36,072 bases of DNA from an uncultured Eubacteriales bacterium. Lineage in GTDB: Bacteria; Bacillota; Clostridia; Christensenellales; Aristaeellaceae. Below the pieces are notes generated by a model. The model saw only the letters and a list, made by a program, of their open reading frames with translations. It did no database searches and was not told where the DNA came from. The position numbers and the translations under genes are program-made. The stretch covers positions 1 through 36,072 of the forward strand of contig OMZY01000025.1 in the NCBI GenBank assembly GCA_900315675.1. Reading direction: 5' to 3'. This document shows, piece by piece, positions 1-7,605 of the stretch (positions are counted from its first letter, which is position 1; every line of letters starts with the position of its first letter).

Positions 1-115
1 CGACATGGAAATCACCCTGATCACCCCCATCGCTATGGAGCAGGGACTGCGCTTCGCTATCCGTGAAGGCGGCCGTACCGTTGGTTCCGGCGTTGTGGCC
101 AAGGTCATTGAGTAA
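1..115 (+). CDS. tuf: Elongation factor Tu, C-terminal end (partial)
   Basis: Only the last 37 codons and the TAA stop are in the window; reading starts at base 2. The visible peptide contains the EF-Tu domain III signature [17 protein letters not shown] and ends VVAKVIE. EF-Tu delivers aminoacyl-tRNA to the ribosome as a GTP complex in the cytoplasm; the GTPase domain lies outside the window. A strong intrinsic terminator follows 15 bases after the stop. The C-terminal signature is highly conserved, so the assignment is near certain. Confidence 0.96.
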   Translation, partial: DMEITLITPIAMEQGLRFAIREGGRTVGSGVVAKVIE

Positions 116-130
116 TTTCAACGCTTACAC

Positions 131-165
131 GGAACGCTCCCGAAGCGGGAGCGTTCCTTTCTTCT
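131..165 (+). terminator. Intrinsic terminator after tuf
   Basis: A perfect 12-bp stem (131-142 with 146-157), three-base loop AAG, followed by TTTCTTCT. It separates tuf from the small downstream gene. Confidence 0.93.
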
Positions 166-189
166 GTCTGCGAAAAAGGAGTGTGCACA

Positions 190-429
190 ATGTTCAATTA
201 CAAATGCCACGGAACCTGTTCCACCTCCATTGACCTGGAGATTCAGGACGGCATCATCACCTTCTGTCGGATCAACAACGGCTGCAAGGGCAACACCCAG
301 GGTGTGGCCAAGCTGGCTGTCGGCCGGCCTGCCGATGAAATTGCCGCTATGCTCGAAGGCATTCAGTGCCGGGGCGGTACTTCCTGTCCCGATCAGCTTG
401 CCAAAGCCATCCGGGCTTATCAGGATTAA
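190..429 (+). CDS. Small TSCPD-domain protein (TIGR03905-like), 79 aa
   Basis: A cytoplasmic protein of unknown function. It has conserved cysteines early (CHGTCS), in the middle (NGCKGNTQG) and near the end (IQCRGGTSCPDQLAKAI); the last contains the TSCPD motif that names the family. Members are often ~80 residues and occur widely in anaerobic Bacillota; the same fold occurs fused to some class II ribonucleotide reductases. The ATG at 190 is chosen over the GTG at 181 because AAGGAG (176-181) then sits 8 bases upstream. Cysteine spacing suggests metal or thiol chemistry, but that is inference. Confidence 0.85.
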   Translation: MFNYKCHGTCSTSIDLEIQDGIITFCRINNGCKGNTQGVAKLAVGRPADEIAAMLEGIQCRGGTSCPDQLAKAIRAYQD

Positions 430-460
430 TCAGCTGATCACTCTGACTCTGAATTAAACC

Positions 461-498
461 ATTAATTGTGAATTGTGAATTATGAATTCTGAATTATC
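461..498. repeat. AT-rich tandem array 1
   Basis: Tandem variants of AATTGTGAATTATGAATT between the TSCPD gene and the helicase. The array contains the proposed helicase start codon at 482. A small palindrome, ATCAGCTGAT, lies about 30 bases upstream. Confidence 0.85.
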
Positions 499-1651
499 TT
501 TTGAATCCATGGATCTCTCTTCCGAGATCCTCCGTGCCGTTCAGGCCATGGGGTTTCAGGAACCCTCCACCGTCCAGGCGAAAACCATTCCCCTGATGAT
601 GGAAGGTCATGATATCAACGCCATTGCCCCTACCGGTACCGGTAAAACCTGCGCCTTCGGCATTCCCATGCTGGAATATGTCCAGCTCAAGGACAGCCGT
701 GTGCAGGAAATCGTCCTGGCGCCCACCCGGGAACTGGCGCTGCAGATTGGCGAGGAGCTGACCAAGCTCGCCAAGTTCATTGACGGCGTACGGATCGCCG
801 TCATCTATGGCGGACAGTCCATTTCACGCCAGATCACCGCGCTCAAACGCCGGCCCCAGATCGTCATTGCGACGCCCGGGCGCCTTCTGGACCATATGCA
901 GCGGGGCAACATCCGCCTGGACGCGGTCCACACCATGGTGCTGGATGAAGCGGATGAAATGCTGAACATGGGTTTTGTCAAAGACGTGACAAAAATCATC
1001 GAAGCAACGCCTTCCGACCGTCAGCTGGTGCTTTTCTCCGCCACTACCAATCAGGACGTGCTGACCATCGCCTGGAAATACCAGCACGATCCGGTGGAGA
1101 TTACCGTTGAGGCCACCAAGGCGGACCGCCCGCAGATCACCCAGTACGTCATCGCGACCGAACAGGATCACAAAACGGATAATCTGCTCTATCTTCTGGA
1201 TGCCAATGTGTATCAGCGCGTCATGATCTTCTGCAATACCAAGTTCATGACCGATAAGCTGACCAGCCGCCTGATCAAGGAAGGCTACAACGCCCAGTGC
1301 CTCCACGGAGACATTCCCCAGTCCAAGCGGAACACCGTCATGAATGATTTCAAGCGGGGTAAGTTCCCGATCCTTGTTTCCACCGATGTTGCCGCCCGCG
1401 GCATTGACGTGGATGATGTGGAAGCCGTCATCAATTACGACCTGCCGAATGAGAACGAGTATTATCTCCACCGCATCGGCCGTACCGGCCGCGCCCATAA
1501 GCACGGCGTTAGCTTTTCCCTGGTTACCTTCCGGGAAAGCGTCCGGATGGATGAAATCCTGAAGTATATGCTCACCGCGCCGACGCCCCTGAAGTTTGAG
1601 GACGATGTTCTGCGCAGGGAAGACGGTACTCCCTTCTTCGAAAACATCTGA
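482..1651 (+). CDS. DEAD-box ATP-dependent RNA helicase (CshA/DeaD type), 389 aa
   Basis: Unwinds RNA duplexes with ATP; bacterial homologues act in ribosome assembly, mRNA decay and cold adaptation. Motifs in order: Q-motif region (GFQEPSTVQAKTIP, ~25-38), Walker A PTGTGKT (50-56), PTRELA (81-86), TPGR (131-134), DEAD (155-158), SAT (186-188), STDVAARGID, and HRIGRTGR near the C-terminus. It lacks the long basic tail of many DeaD proteins, so it is a minimal helicase core. The start at 482 lies inside an AT-rich repeat and has no visible Shine-Dalgarno sequence; ATG 509 is the alternative and would lose nine residues without touching a motif. A hairpin at 1695-1726 probably ends transcription. 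Confidence 0.95.
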   Translation: MNSELSFESMDLSSEILRAVQAMGFQEPSTVQAKTIPLMMEGHDINAIAPTGTGKTCAFGIPMLEYVQLKDSRVQEIVLAPTRELALQIGEELTKLAKFIDGVRIAVIYGGQSISRQITALKRRPQIVIATPGRLLDHMQRGNIRLDAVHTMVLDEADEMLNMGFVKDVTKIIEATPSDRQLVLFSATTNQDVLTIAWKYQHDPVEITVEATKADRPQITQYVIATEQDHKTDNLLYLLDANVYQRVMIFCNTKFMTDKLTSRLIKEGYNAQCLHGDIPQSKRNTVMNDFKRGKFPILVSTDVAARGIDVDDVEAVINYDLPNENEYYLHRIGRTGRAHKHGVSFSLVTFRESVRMDEILKYMLTAPTPLKFEDDVLRREDGTPFFENI

Positions 1652-1694
1652 CAGCTTACCGCTGTTGGATCTGCGTCTTTCCGAATTGATTGCA

Positions 1695-1726
1695 AAATGC
1701 CTTTTCAGAAAACTGAAAAGGCATTT
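1695..1726. terminator. Hairpin after the helicase gene
   Basis: A perfect 14-bp stem (1695-1708 with 1713-1726) with loop AAAA. The ends are A/T rich, but no long T run follows. AT-rich array 2 starts 18 bases later. Confidence 0.7.
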
Positions 1727-1743
1727 ACTGTATGGACATTCCG

Positions 1744-1778
1744 CAATTCTTCATTTTTCATTCTTCATTCTTCATTCA
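1744..1778. repeat. AT-rich tandem array 2 (TTCATTCTTCATT type)
   Basis: Five or six copies of TTCATT/TTCTTCATT lie between two hairpins, in the space between convergent genes. This subtype also occurs at 22283. Confidence 0.75.
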
Positions 1779-1780
1779 AA

Positions 1781-1813
1781 AAAGATCCCCGAGGCGATTC
1801 CTCGGGGATCTTT
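1781..1813. terminator. Terminator of the zinc-ribbon gene
   Basis: A perfect 14-bp stem (1781-1794 with 1800-1813) with a five-base loop. Read on the minus strand it is followed by a run of T, so it ends the zinc-ribbon transcript; it may also work on the plus strand. Confidence 0.88.
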
Positions 1814-1827
1814 CCTTGTGTCTGCGA

Positions 1828-2106
1828 TTATCCGCGGCGAGCGGCAAAGCACTCGCTGCAGTATACGGGACGGTCCTCTTTGGGCTCGAAGGGAACCTGA
1901 GTGGGCTTTCCGCATTCTGCGCAAACAGCGTCGTACATCTGACGCGGAGCGCCGGCAGCACGGCTTGCCTTACGGGCCTGACGGCAGGCCTTGCAGCGGG
2001 TGGGCTCGTTCTGGAATCCCTTTTCGGCATAGAATTCCTGTTCACCGGCAGTGAAAACGAACTCAGCGCCACAGTCTTTGCATACCAGCGTTTTGTCTTC
2101 GTACAT
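1828..2106 (-). CDS. Zinc-ribbon protein with paired CxxC motifs, 92 aa
   Basis: Small cytoplasmic protein of unknown function. Two zinc-ribbon modules are visible: CKDC (9-12) with CKAC (38-41), and CAEC (62-65) with CSEC (83-86). The layout fits the 'probable zinc-ribbon' / CxxC_CXXC_SSSS-type families. The sequence between the pairs is basic (RQARKASR), so RNA or DNA binding is possible but unproven. The ATG at 2106 is preceded by GGGGGTT. Upstream in-frame codons run through the proposed structured RNA and are unlikely to be translated. The promoter is at 2358-2386 and the terminator at 1781-1813, so the gene and its leader form one transcript unit. Confidence 0.82.
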   Translation of the reverse strand: MYEDKTLVCKDCGAEFVFTAGEQEFYAEKGFQNEPTRCKACRQARKASRAAGAPRQMYDAVCAECGKPTQVPFEPKEDRPVYCSECFAARRG

Positions 2107-2127
2107 GATCTGGTAACCCCCATAAAG

Positions 2128-2352
2128 ATTTGATAGGCGACTCCTTCGGCTGACCTGGTCTTTGACCCCACACACGCCGTCTGGAAGTCTGCTCTGTGCT
2201 TTACGCACCCTCACTCGCTTCTCTCGGGATTGCTCCCGGACGGACTTACATCTAGACCGCACCATGCTCCCCGCCGCTTTGGACGGATTACGTGGACCGC
2301 TTTGCCTGCGACTGGCATCGGCTTGCAACCACAGACCCGAAGGACCCAACCG
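2128..2352 (-). ncRNA. Candidate structured RNA (leader or standalone; possibly raiA-motif-like)
   Basis: About 220 GC-rich bases lie between a strong promoter and the zinc-ribbon gene, with no plausible protein. Readable helices on the minus strand include CGGGA-GCAA-TCCCG (a GNRA-type tetraloop), GTGC-GTAAA-GCAC, GGTC-AAA-GACC, TGCC-(7)-GGCA, and an AAGTC/GACTT pair enclosing the first two, as in a multibranch junction. CGCCG near the 5' end can pair with CGGCG in the 3' half. It does not match what I know of tmRNA, RNase P RNA, SRP RNA or 6S RNA. Its size, clostridial setting and first ~60 bases recall the raiA motif, but I cannot verify this from memory. No intrinsic terminator separates it from the gene. 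Confidence 0.55.
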
Positions 2353-2357
2353 GCGAC

Positions 2358-2386
2358 ATTATATTACCACCATGTACAAAACGCAA
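2358..2386 (-). promoter_or_regulatory. Sigma-70 promoter of the structured RNA / zinc-ribbon unit
   Basis: On the minus strand: -35 TTGCGT (2386-2381), 17-base spacer, -10 TATAAT (2363-2358) preceded by TGGTAA. Transcription would start near 2351, exactly where the structured segment begins. Confidence 0.8.
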
Positions 2387-2454
2387 GATTTTTTTCCATT
2401 TTTGACAAATAAAGACAATCGAAATGCATTCTTTGAGAAGGATTCCCTCATTTT

Positions 2455-3159
2455 TCACTTTTTCTGGCCGTAATAAGCGTTCGGACCATGCTTGCGCATG
2501 AAGTGTTTTTCCTTCACATACTCCGGCAAATTCATCCGGGGCTGCGTCTCCGGCAGGGCCTCGGTATGCCATGCCATCATGGCAACTTCCTCCAGCACCA
2601 CCGCGTTATGCACCGCTTCCATGGCGTCCTTGCCCCAGGCAAACGGTCCGTGGTGCCGTGCCAGCACGCAGGGTACATAATTCGGATTCAGGCCGTTCTG
2701 TTCAAAATGAGATGCGATCACCCGGCCGGTTTCCAGCTCGTAGGCGCTTTCCACTTCCTCTTTGGTCAGGTCCCGGCAGCAGGGAATATTGCCGTAGATA
2801 TAATCCGCGTGGGTTGTGCCGTAGGCGGGGATATCCCTTCCGCTCTGGGCCCAGATCGTTGCCCAGCGGGAATGAGTATGCACCACGCCGCCGATGTCCT
2901 TGAAGCGGCGGTACAGCTCCGCGTGGGTCGGCGTATCGGAAGACGGATTCAGGCTGCCCTCCACCTTTTTGCCCTCCAGGTCAATCACGACCATGTCTTC
3001 CGGCTTCAGTTCCTCATAGGGAACACCGCTGGGCTTGATGACGAACAGTCCCTTTTCCCGGTCAATTCCGCTTACATTGCCCCAGGTAAAGGTTACCAGA
3101 TGATAGGCGGGCAGCAGCATGTTGGCCTCATATACCTGTTTTTTCAGTTCCTCCAGCAT
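2455..3159 (-). CDS. araD: L-ribulose-5-phosphate 4-epimerase, 234 aa
   Basis: Class II aldolase-fold, zinc-dependent enzyme that interconverts L-ribulose 5-phosphate and D-xylulose 5-phosphate, linking arabinose (or ascorbate) breakdown to the pentose phosphate pathway. Visible: WGNVSG (26-31), substrate loop KPSG (42-45), metal ligands H94 and H96 in [13 protein letters not shown] (116-119), and H169/H170 in [10 protein letters not shown]. Length matches the ~231-residue E. coli enzyme. ATG 3159 has AGGAGG seven bases upstream; a longer reading begins in an AT-rich repeat. No araA, araB or transporter is nearby, so it is a stand-alone gene and could serve a related sugar phosphate (UlaF/SgbE are close paralogues). 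Confidence 0.92.
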   Translation of the reverse strand: MLEELKKQVYEANMLLPAYHLVTFTWGNVSGIDREKGLFVIKPSGVPYEELKPEDMVVIDLEGKKVEGSLNPSSDTPTHAELYRRFKDIGGVVHTHSRWATIWAQSGRDIPAYGTTHADYIYGNIPCCRDLTKEEVESAYELETGRVIASHFEQNGLNPNYVPCVLARHHGPFAWGKDAMEAVHNAVVLEEVAMMAWHTEALPETQPRMNLPEYVKEKHFMRKHGPNAYYGQKK

Positions 3160-3177
3160 AATCGTTCCTCCTAAGAT

Positions 3178-3210
3178 TAATTCATAATTCACAATTCATA
3201 ATTCATAATG
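3178..3210. repeat. AT-rich tandem array 3
   Basis: TTCATAATTCACAATTC-type units start 18 bases upstream of the araD start codon. They are followed by GATATACACTGTA, similar to the ACACTATAT box beside other arrays. Confidence 0.88.
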
Positions 3211-3256
3211 ATATACACTGTAGCAATCCAGTTGAAGTATAAAAAGTAAGGACTAT

Positions 3257-3300
3257 TACCTCCTACTTCCTACCTCCTACTTCCTATCTCCTGCCTCGTA
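3257..3300. repeat. TACCTCCTACTTCC short tandem repeat
   Basis: About three degenerate copies of a 14-base pyrimidine-rich unit lie between arrays 3 and 4. On the minus strand it reads GGAGGTAGGAAGTAGG and so contains Shine-Dalgarno-like strings with no gene behind them. Confidence 0.8.
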
Positions 3301-3301
3301 C

Positions 3302-3338
3302 ATTAATTCTGAATTCTGAATTCTTAATTCTTAATTTT
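3302..3338. repeat. AT-rich tandem array 4, overlapping the tdk 3' end
   Basis: AATTCTGAATTCTTAATT-type units. On the minus strand the array encodes the last tdk codons (KIKN) and the TAA stop at 3324-3326. Confidence 0.88.
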
Positions 3339-3893
3339 CAATGTTCCTAGGTCCCCGTTGCGCCAGTGCTTCCTGCACAGGGACACATAGCTTTCATCCC
3401 CGCCCAGTACAATCTGCTCGCCTTCCCGGGCCACTTTGCCGTCAATCACACGGGCGTTGCATGTGGCTTTCTTGCCGCACCAGCAAATGGTCTTCACTTC
3501 TTCAATCGTATCAGCCCAGGCCATCAGCCACTGGCTTCCCTCAAAGAAATTGCCCTTGAAGTCTGCCCGCAGGCCGTAGGCAATGACCGGAATTCCCATA
3601 TCGTCCACAATATGCACCAGGTATTCCACCTGGGCCTTTGTGAGGAACTGGGCTTCATCCACAATCACGCAGTCATAGCCTGTCAGGTCCATTTGCTCCA
3701 GTTCTTCCGCAAACACGCACTCTGTTTCCAGACCGCTGCGGGAGCGGATGATCCGGGCACCGTCACGGTTCTCCAGCTGCGGCTTGACCATCAGCACTTT
3801 CTGGTTCCGTTCTCCGTAGTTATACTGGACCATAATCGCGTTCGCCGTTTTGCTTGACCCCATGGCGCCATAGCGAAAATACAGTTTAGCCAA
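3324..3893 (-). CDS. tdk: Thymidine kinase (type II), 189 aa
   Basis: Phosphorylates thymidine with ATP in pyrimidine salvage. P-loop GAMGSSKT (9-16), Walker B VIVDEAQFLT (77-85; E80 is the likely catalytic base), GLRADFKGNFFEGS lasso region, and a zinc site from CWC (137-139), C145 and C173. The start is taken as TTG 3893, giving [15 protein letters not shown], because GGAGG lies nine bases upstream and the usual family N-terminus follows. Upstream codons only reread the end of clpC. It overlaps clpC by eight bases, which suggests translational coupling. The last residues LKIKN and the stop come from AT-rich array 4, so the gene end has been rebuilt by the repeat. Confidence 0.93.
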   Translation of the reverse strand: MAKLYFRYGAMGSSKTANAIMVQYNYGERNQKVLMVKPQLENRDGARIIRSRSGLETECVFAEELEQMDLTGYDCVIVDEAQFLTKAQVEYLVHIVDDMGIPVIAYGLRADFKGNFFEGSQWLMAWADTIEEVKTICWCGKKATCNARVIDGKVAREGEQIVLGGDESYVSLCRKHWRNGDLGTLKIKN

Positions 3894-6639
3894 CCGGATC
3901 TTCCTCCTTCTCCGGCGCAGCCGCGGCTGTTTCCGGATCCGTGTTCTTCTTTTCAGGCGTTGTACCGACCGGTACGATTGTATCATTCACCACTGTCAGC
4001 CGGATTTCCTGTCCAAGCTGTACGTGACCTTCCAGAAGTTCCTCGCTCAGCGTGTCTTCCACCGTGCGCTGAATCAGCCTGCGCAGCGGCCGCGCGCCGA
4101 ACTTGGGATCATATCCGTCCTTCGCCAGTTTTTCCGTCACTCCGGCGTCCCAGGTCAGCAGGATTTCCTGTTCCTTCAGTCTGTCCGCCACCTGTTTGAG
4201 CATCAGCTCGGTAATCCGGCGGATCTCATCTTCGTTCAGGCTGTGGAATACGATCAGCTCGTCCACCCGGTTGATAAACTCGGGCCGGAAGATCTCCTTG
4301 ACTTCCTTCATCACGGATTCCTTCATGGCCTCATAATCCCGGGCTTCTCCCTTCTGGTCCGCGCCGAAGCCCATGGTCCTGCCGTTGCCGATCACGTGGG
4401 CGCCGGCGTTGGAGGTCATCACCAGAATTGTGTTCTTGAAGGAAACCACCCGTCCTGTATTATCGGTCAGCCGTCCGTCCTCCAGGATCTGCAGCAGCAT
4501 GTTGAATACGTCCGGATGCGCTTTTTCCACTTCGTCCAGCAGCACCACGCTGTAAGGTTTCCGGCGGACTGCTTCCGTCAGCTGGCCGCCTTCCTCATAT
4601 CCCACATATCCGGGAGGAGAACCTACCAGCCGGGAAACCGTATGCTTTTCCATATACTCGGACATATCCAGGCGGATCACCGAGTCTTCGTCTCCGAACA
4701 TTGCCTCGCCCAGTGCGCGGCACAGCTCGGTTTTGCCCACGCCCGTCGGTCCGAGGAAGATAAAGCTGCCGATGGGGCGTTTCGGATCTTTGAGGCCTGC
4801 CCGTGCGCGGCGGATTGCCCGCGCCACGGCGCTGACTGCCTCTTCCTGGCCGATCAGCCGCTGATGCAGCGTTTCCTCCAGGCGTACAAGCCGCTGAGCT
4901 TCCTGTTCCGTCATCCGGGAAACCGGAATGCCGGTCCACTGGCTGACCACCTGGGCAATATCGTCTTCCGTCACGGTATCCCGTGCGGTGCTCTGCGCCC
5001 GGTTCCACTCCGCCCGTTTTTCCTCTATTTCGCGGTTCAGATTCCGTTCCTGATCTCTGAGCGCGGCTGCCTTCTCAAAGTCCTGGTGCGAAATGGCTTC
5101 CTTCTTTTCGATCACCACTGCCTCCAGGCGCTTTTCCTGTTCCCGCACATCCGGCGGTGCCGTGCAGGCAGCTATCCGCACCCGGCTGGCAGCCTCGTCC
5201 ATCAGGTCAATGGCCTTGTCCGGCAGGAACCGATCCGGGATGTACCGGTCGGAAAGCTTCACCGCCGCGGCCAGCGCCTCGTCCGTGATCCGGACCTTAT
5301 GATGCGCTTCATACCGGTCGCGCAGGCCGTAAAGGATGGACAGGGTTTCCTCTGCCGTCGGCTCGCCCACCATGACCGGCTGGAACCGGCGTTCCAGCGC
5401 CGCGTCCTTCTCGATATGCTTGCGGTATTCATCCAGCGTCGTCGCGCCGATGCACTGGATTTCGCCGCGGCTCAGGGCCGGCTTCAGGATATTGGCCGCG
5501 TCCAGGCTGCCCTCGGTCGCTCCGGCGCCGATAATGGTATGAATTTCGTCAATGAACAGCAGAACGTTGCCGGCTTTGTGCAGCTCGTCCATCACATTCT
5601 TCAGCCGTTCCTCAAACTCGCCCCTGTACTTCGTTCCGGCTACCATGCTGCCGATATCCAGGCTCATCACCCGTTTCCCCACCAGCAGTTCCGGCACGTT
5701 GCCCTGTACGATGCGCTGCGCCAGGCCTTCCGCCACGGCGCTTTTGCCCACGCCGGGCTCGCCGATCAGGACAGGGTTGTTCTTTGTCCGGCGGATCAGG
5801 ATCTGGATAATCCGCTGAATCTCCGTCTCCCGGCCGATTACCGGATCCAGCTCGTTCTTTTCGGCTGCCGCCGTCAGATCGCGGCTGTATTTCTCCAGTT
5901 CGCTCTTGTTGTTCTCATTTCCGTTTCTGCCCCTGGCAGTCGCAAACGGCGGGAATCCGGGCATCCTGCGCGGCGCTTCCTCATTGCCCGCGTTCTCCCG
6001 CATCTGTCTGAGCAGCTGTTCCCGTGCGGCTGACAGGTCCACGCCCGCTTTCCGGAACAGTCCGCCGGCCACGCCATCGTCATTGCCCAGCAATGCCAGC
6101 CAGATATGCTCCACCGTCACATAGTTCTGTCCCAGCTTGTGGGACTCCAGCACGCTGTTTTCCAGCGTTTTCTTTGCCCGGGGACTCAGTTCGATCCGGG
6201 TGCCTCTGGCTTCCTCCGGATCGCCGACTTCCTTCAGATGTTCACGCAGTTCTCCCACTACGGATTCATAGCTCATCCGGGCGGAAACCGCTTCAGGCAC
6301 GGATGCGCCCGTCTTCAGCAGGGCAAGCAGGAAATGCTCTGTGCCGACATACGGCTGCTGAAGTTCCGCGGCGATCCGCTGGGCCAGCATCAGCGTCTGC
6401 TGGGCTCTCTGGGTAAAACGACCGAAAATAGGCATGGAAAATTCCTTTCTGTTATCATCTTCTGTTGTCCTGATGGCATTGAGCACCGTGCTCAGCAGGT
6501 TCCTGACGTTTCCTTTCATCAGGTCCGCGTTCATCCGGCTCATACAGTCGGCGCACAGGTGTCTGACCGTAGTTTCTTCACCGGCCACTACGGAAACCGT
6601 AAAATTTGCTTCATTCACATGGCATTCTTCGCACAGCAT
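3886..6639 (-). CDS. clpC: ClpC AAA+ unfoldase with an in-frame McsA-like zinc domain, 917 aa
   Basis: Hexameric ATPase that unfolds substrates for ClpP. Residues 1-68 are not ClpC: they carry CEEC (3-6) and CADC (29-32), like the N-terminal zinc module of McsA. From M69 ([11 protein letters not shown]) the order is standard: two Clp-N repeats, AAA1 ([18 protein letters not shown]), a middle region with a UVR-like stretch ([12 protein letters not shown]), AAA2 ([21 protein letters not shown]) and ClpB D2-small domain. There is no stop between the two parts, but AAAGGA seven bases before ATG 6435 could start a separate 849-residue ClpC, so both a fusion and a standard ClpC may be made. No mcsB lies beside it. 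The reading frame ends eight bases inside tdk. Confidence 0.93.
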   Translation of the reverse strand: MLCEECHVNEANFTVSVVAGEETTVRHLCADCMSRMNADLMKGNVRNLLSTVLNAIRTTEDDNRKEFSMPIFGRFTQRAQQTLMLAQRIAAELQQPYVGTEHFLLALLKTGASVPEAVSARMSYESVVGELREHLKEVGDPEEARGTRIELSPRAKKTLENSVLESHKLGQNYVTVEHIWLALLGNDDGVAGGLFRKAGVDLSAAREQLLRQMRENAGNEEAPRRMPGFPPFATARGRNGNENNKSELEKYSRDLTAAAEKNELDPVIGRETEIQRIIQILIRRTKNNPVLIGEPGVGKSAVAEGLAQRIVQGNVPELLVGKRVMSLDIGSMVAGTKYRGEFEERLKNVMDELHKAGNVLLFIDEIHTIIGAGATEGSLDAANILKPALSRGEIQCIGATTLDEYRKHIEKDAALERRFQPVMVGEPTAEETLSILYGLRDRYEAHHKVRITDEALAAAVKLSDRYIPDRFLPDKAIDLMDEAASRVRIAACTAPPDVREQEKRLEAVVIEKKEAISHQDFEKAAALRDQERNLNREIEEKRAEWNRAQSTARDTVTEDDIAQVVSQWTGIPVSRMTEQEAQRLVRLEETLHQRLIGQEEAVSAVARAIRRARAGLKDPKRPIGSFIFLGPTGVGKTELCRALGEAMFGDEDSVIRLDMSEYMEKHTVSRLVGSPPGYVGYEEGGQLTEAVRRKPYSVVLLDEVEKAHPDVFNMLLQILEDGRLTDNTGRVVSFKNTILVMTSNAGAHVIGNGRTMGFGADQKGEARDYEAMKESVMKEVKEIFRPEFINRVDELIVFHSLNEDEIRRITELMLKQVADRLKEQEILLTWDAGVTEKLAKDGYDPKFGARPLRRLIQRTVEDTLSEELLEGHVQLGQEIRLTVVNDTIVPVGTTPEKKNTDPETAAAAPEKEEDPVG

Positions 6640-6666
6640 TTCTCTCGCCTCTTTTCTTCTCCACAC

Positions 6667-6991
6667 TGCGGACTTTTTTCAGCATCTTTCTCGCATTGTT
6701 AACTGTTTATCTTGATGTTTCGGCCATAGTACACCAATAATTGTTGAGCAACTGTCCAAATCTTTGATTTGGGCGAAGCTCTTTCGACTGCCATGATGAA
6801 CTGTCCAAATCTCTGATTTGGGTAACAGTTCACATACAGAGGAGTGGCAGAAATCTCGAAAGAGCTGAGGTCAATCGAAAGGAAGTAATCTCCACTGTGT
6901 GGAGTTACGACCTTTGAGATTGCGGAATACAGTTGCCATGCTACAGCTGTCAAAGTTTTCAAAGAAAACTTTGGTAACAGCGATCGCAGAA
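6667..6991. other. 325-base ctsR-clpC intergenic region with long nested inverted repeats
   Basis: AT-rich compared with both genes. It contains a 23-base direct repeat with one mismatch (6751-6773 and 6800-6822), each copy a CCAAATC-N3-GATTTGG hairpin. Around the second copy are TGAACTGT/ACAGTTCA (6797-6804/6825-6832), CTGCCA/TGGCAG (6788-6793/6845-6850) and AGCTCTTTCGA/TCGAAAGAGCT (6777-6787/6856-6866): one cruciform-like structure of ~90 bases. A separate hairpin (6951-6960/6964-6973) follows ctsR. On the minus strand TTGACA (6953-6948), 18 bases, TATTCC (6929-6924) could be a weak clpC promoter. An 87-codon frame (6962-6699, TTG start) matches nothing I know and has no good ribosome site, so I do not call it. 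Confidence 0.6.
6951..6973 (-). terminator. Hairpin just after ctsR
   Basis: CAAAGTTTTC-AAA-GAAAACTTTG, a perfect 10-bp stem starting 19 bases after the ctsR stop. No T run follows, so it may be an attenuator or RNA-stability element rather than a full terminator. Confidence 0.5.
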
Positions 6992-7462
6992 TTATTGCCT
7001 GTTTCTCGCCGCAATGGTCATCAGCATGGACTTCATCATCTTTGCCCGCATTGCGTTTTTCAGGGAGTCCGGAACCGGAACGCTCAGCGCCCGTGTGCTG
7101 ATCGATGAAGCCATCAGGGCGGCTTCATCCGCTGTCACAATCCGCTGCTCCTTCAGCTGGCTGATCAGCCGGAGGCATTCCTCCTCTTCCAGACTGTCTC
7201 CGATTCTGTCGTTTACCAGGTACATCAGCCGCTGTGAGCCGGCCTGCACAACCCGTACAATCCGGATATATCCTCCGCCGCCCCGGCGGCTCTCTGTCAG
7301 GTAACCGTGGTCCGGGGAAAAGCGGGTTGCCAGCACATAATTGATCTGGCTCGGCGCGCAGCCGAAATACTCCGCCAGCTCATTCCGCTTCAGTTCCACT
7401 TCCGTGGACTCCTCATTCAGAAGCTCTTTAATAAACTGTTCTATCGAATCGCTCAGACGCAT
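6992..7462 (-). CDS. ctsR: Class III stress repressor CtsR, 156 aa
   Basis: Dimeric winged-helix repressor of clp and other heat-shock genes in Bacillota; it is inactivated by heat. The N-terminal HTH (MRLSDSIEQFIKELL...) is followed by the glycine-rich wing RGGGG (60-64) that reads DNA and senses temperature, then a helical C-terminal dimerisation domain. ATG 7462 is chosen because GGGGAGGG lies six bases upstream and the family N-terminus starts there. A two-heptad CtsR box overlaps its promoter, so it is autoregulated. The usual operon is ctsR-mcsA-mcsB-clpC; here a structured gap follows, then the McsA-like/ClpC gene, with no mcsB. Confidence 0.94.
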   Translation of the reverse strand: MRLSDSIEQFIKELLNEESTEVELKRNELAEYFGCAPSQINYVLATRFSPDHGYLTESRRGGGGYIRIVRVVQAGSQRLMYLVNDRIGDSLEEEECLRLISQLKEQRIVTADEAALMASSISTRALSVPVPDSLKNAMRAKMMKSMLMTIAARNRQ

Positions 7463-7491
7463 AATATACCCTCCCCTCGTCAAAGCGCATC

Positions 7492-7508
7492 TCTGACTTT
7501 CTTTGACC
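7492..7508 (-). promoter_or_regulatory. CtsR operator
   Basis: Minus-strand direct repeat GGTCAAA-GAA-AGTCAGA (7508-7492), close to the published two-heptad consensus RGTCAAA-N3-RGTCAAA with one mismatch in the second half. It lies five bases downstream of the -10 box, over the expected transcription start, the right place for repression. Confidence 0.85.
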
Positions 7509-7513
7509 TATTG

Positions 7514-7542
7514 AGTATACCACACAAGTCCGACTTATTCAA
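7514..7542 (-). promoter_or_regulatory. ctsR promoter
   Basis: -35 TTGAAT (7542-7537), 17-base spacer, -10 TATACT (7519-7514) preceded by TGTGG. The CtsR box follows directly. Confidence 0.78.
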
Positions 7543-7575
7543 CAACTGCTTTTAAACCAAACAGTCTGTTAAGGT

Positions 7576-7605
7576 AAACACTATATGATTGTTCATTGTT
7601 CATTG
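7576..7605. repeat. AT-rich array 5 with ACACTATAT box, overlapping a gene end
   Basis: AAACACTATATGATTG followed by TTCATTGTTCATTG. On the minus strand it encodes the last residues (NEQ) and TGA stop of the serine hydrolase. Nearly the same sequence, including the ACACTATAT box, occurs at 24090. Confidence 0.85.

Noticed and set aside
2107-2349. N-terminal extension of the zinc-ribbon protein
   Set aside because: The region folds as RNA and follows a promoter whose start would lie inside the extension; the zinc-ribbon family N-terminus fits ATG 2106.
2403-2430. TTGACA on the plus strand as a promoter
   Set aside because: No acceptable -10 at 16-18 bases and no plus-strand gene downstream.
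3985-6033. Long plus-strand open frame (~670 codons) opposite clpC
   Set aside because: It is the antisense shadow of clpC caused by GC-rich codon use; no ribosome site, composition or motif supports it.
6699-6962. 87-codon minus-strand frame between ctsR and clpC
   Set aside because: TTG start without ribosome site, no known family, and the DNA is dominated by inverted repeats, which better explain it.
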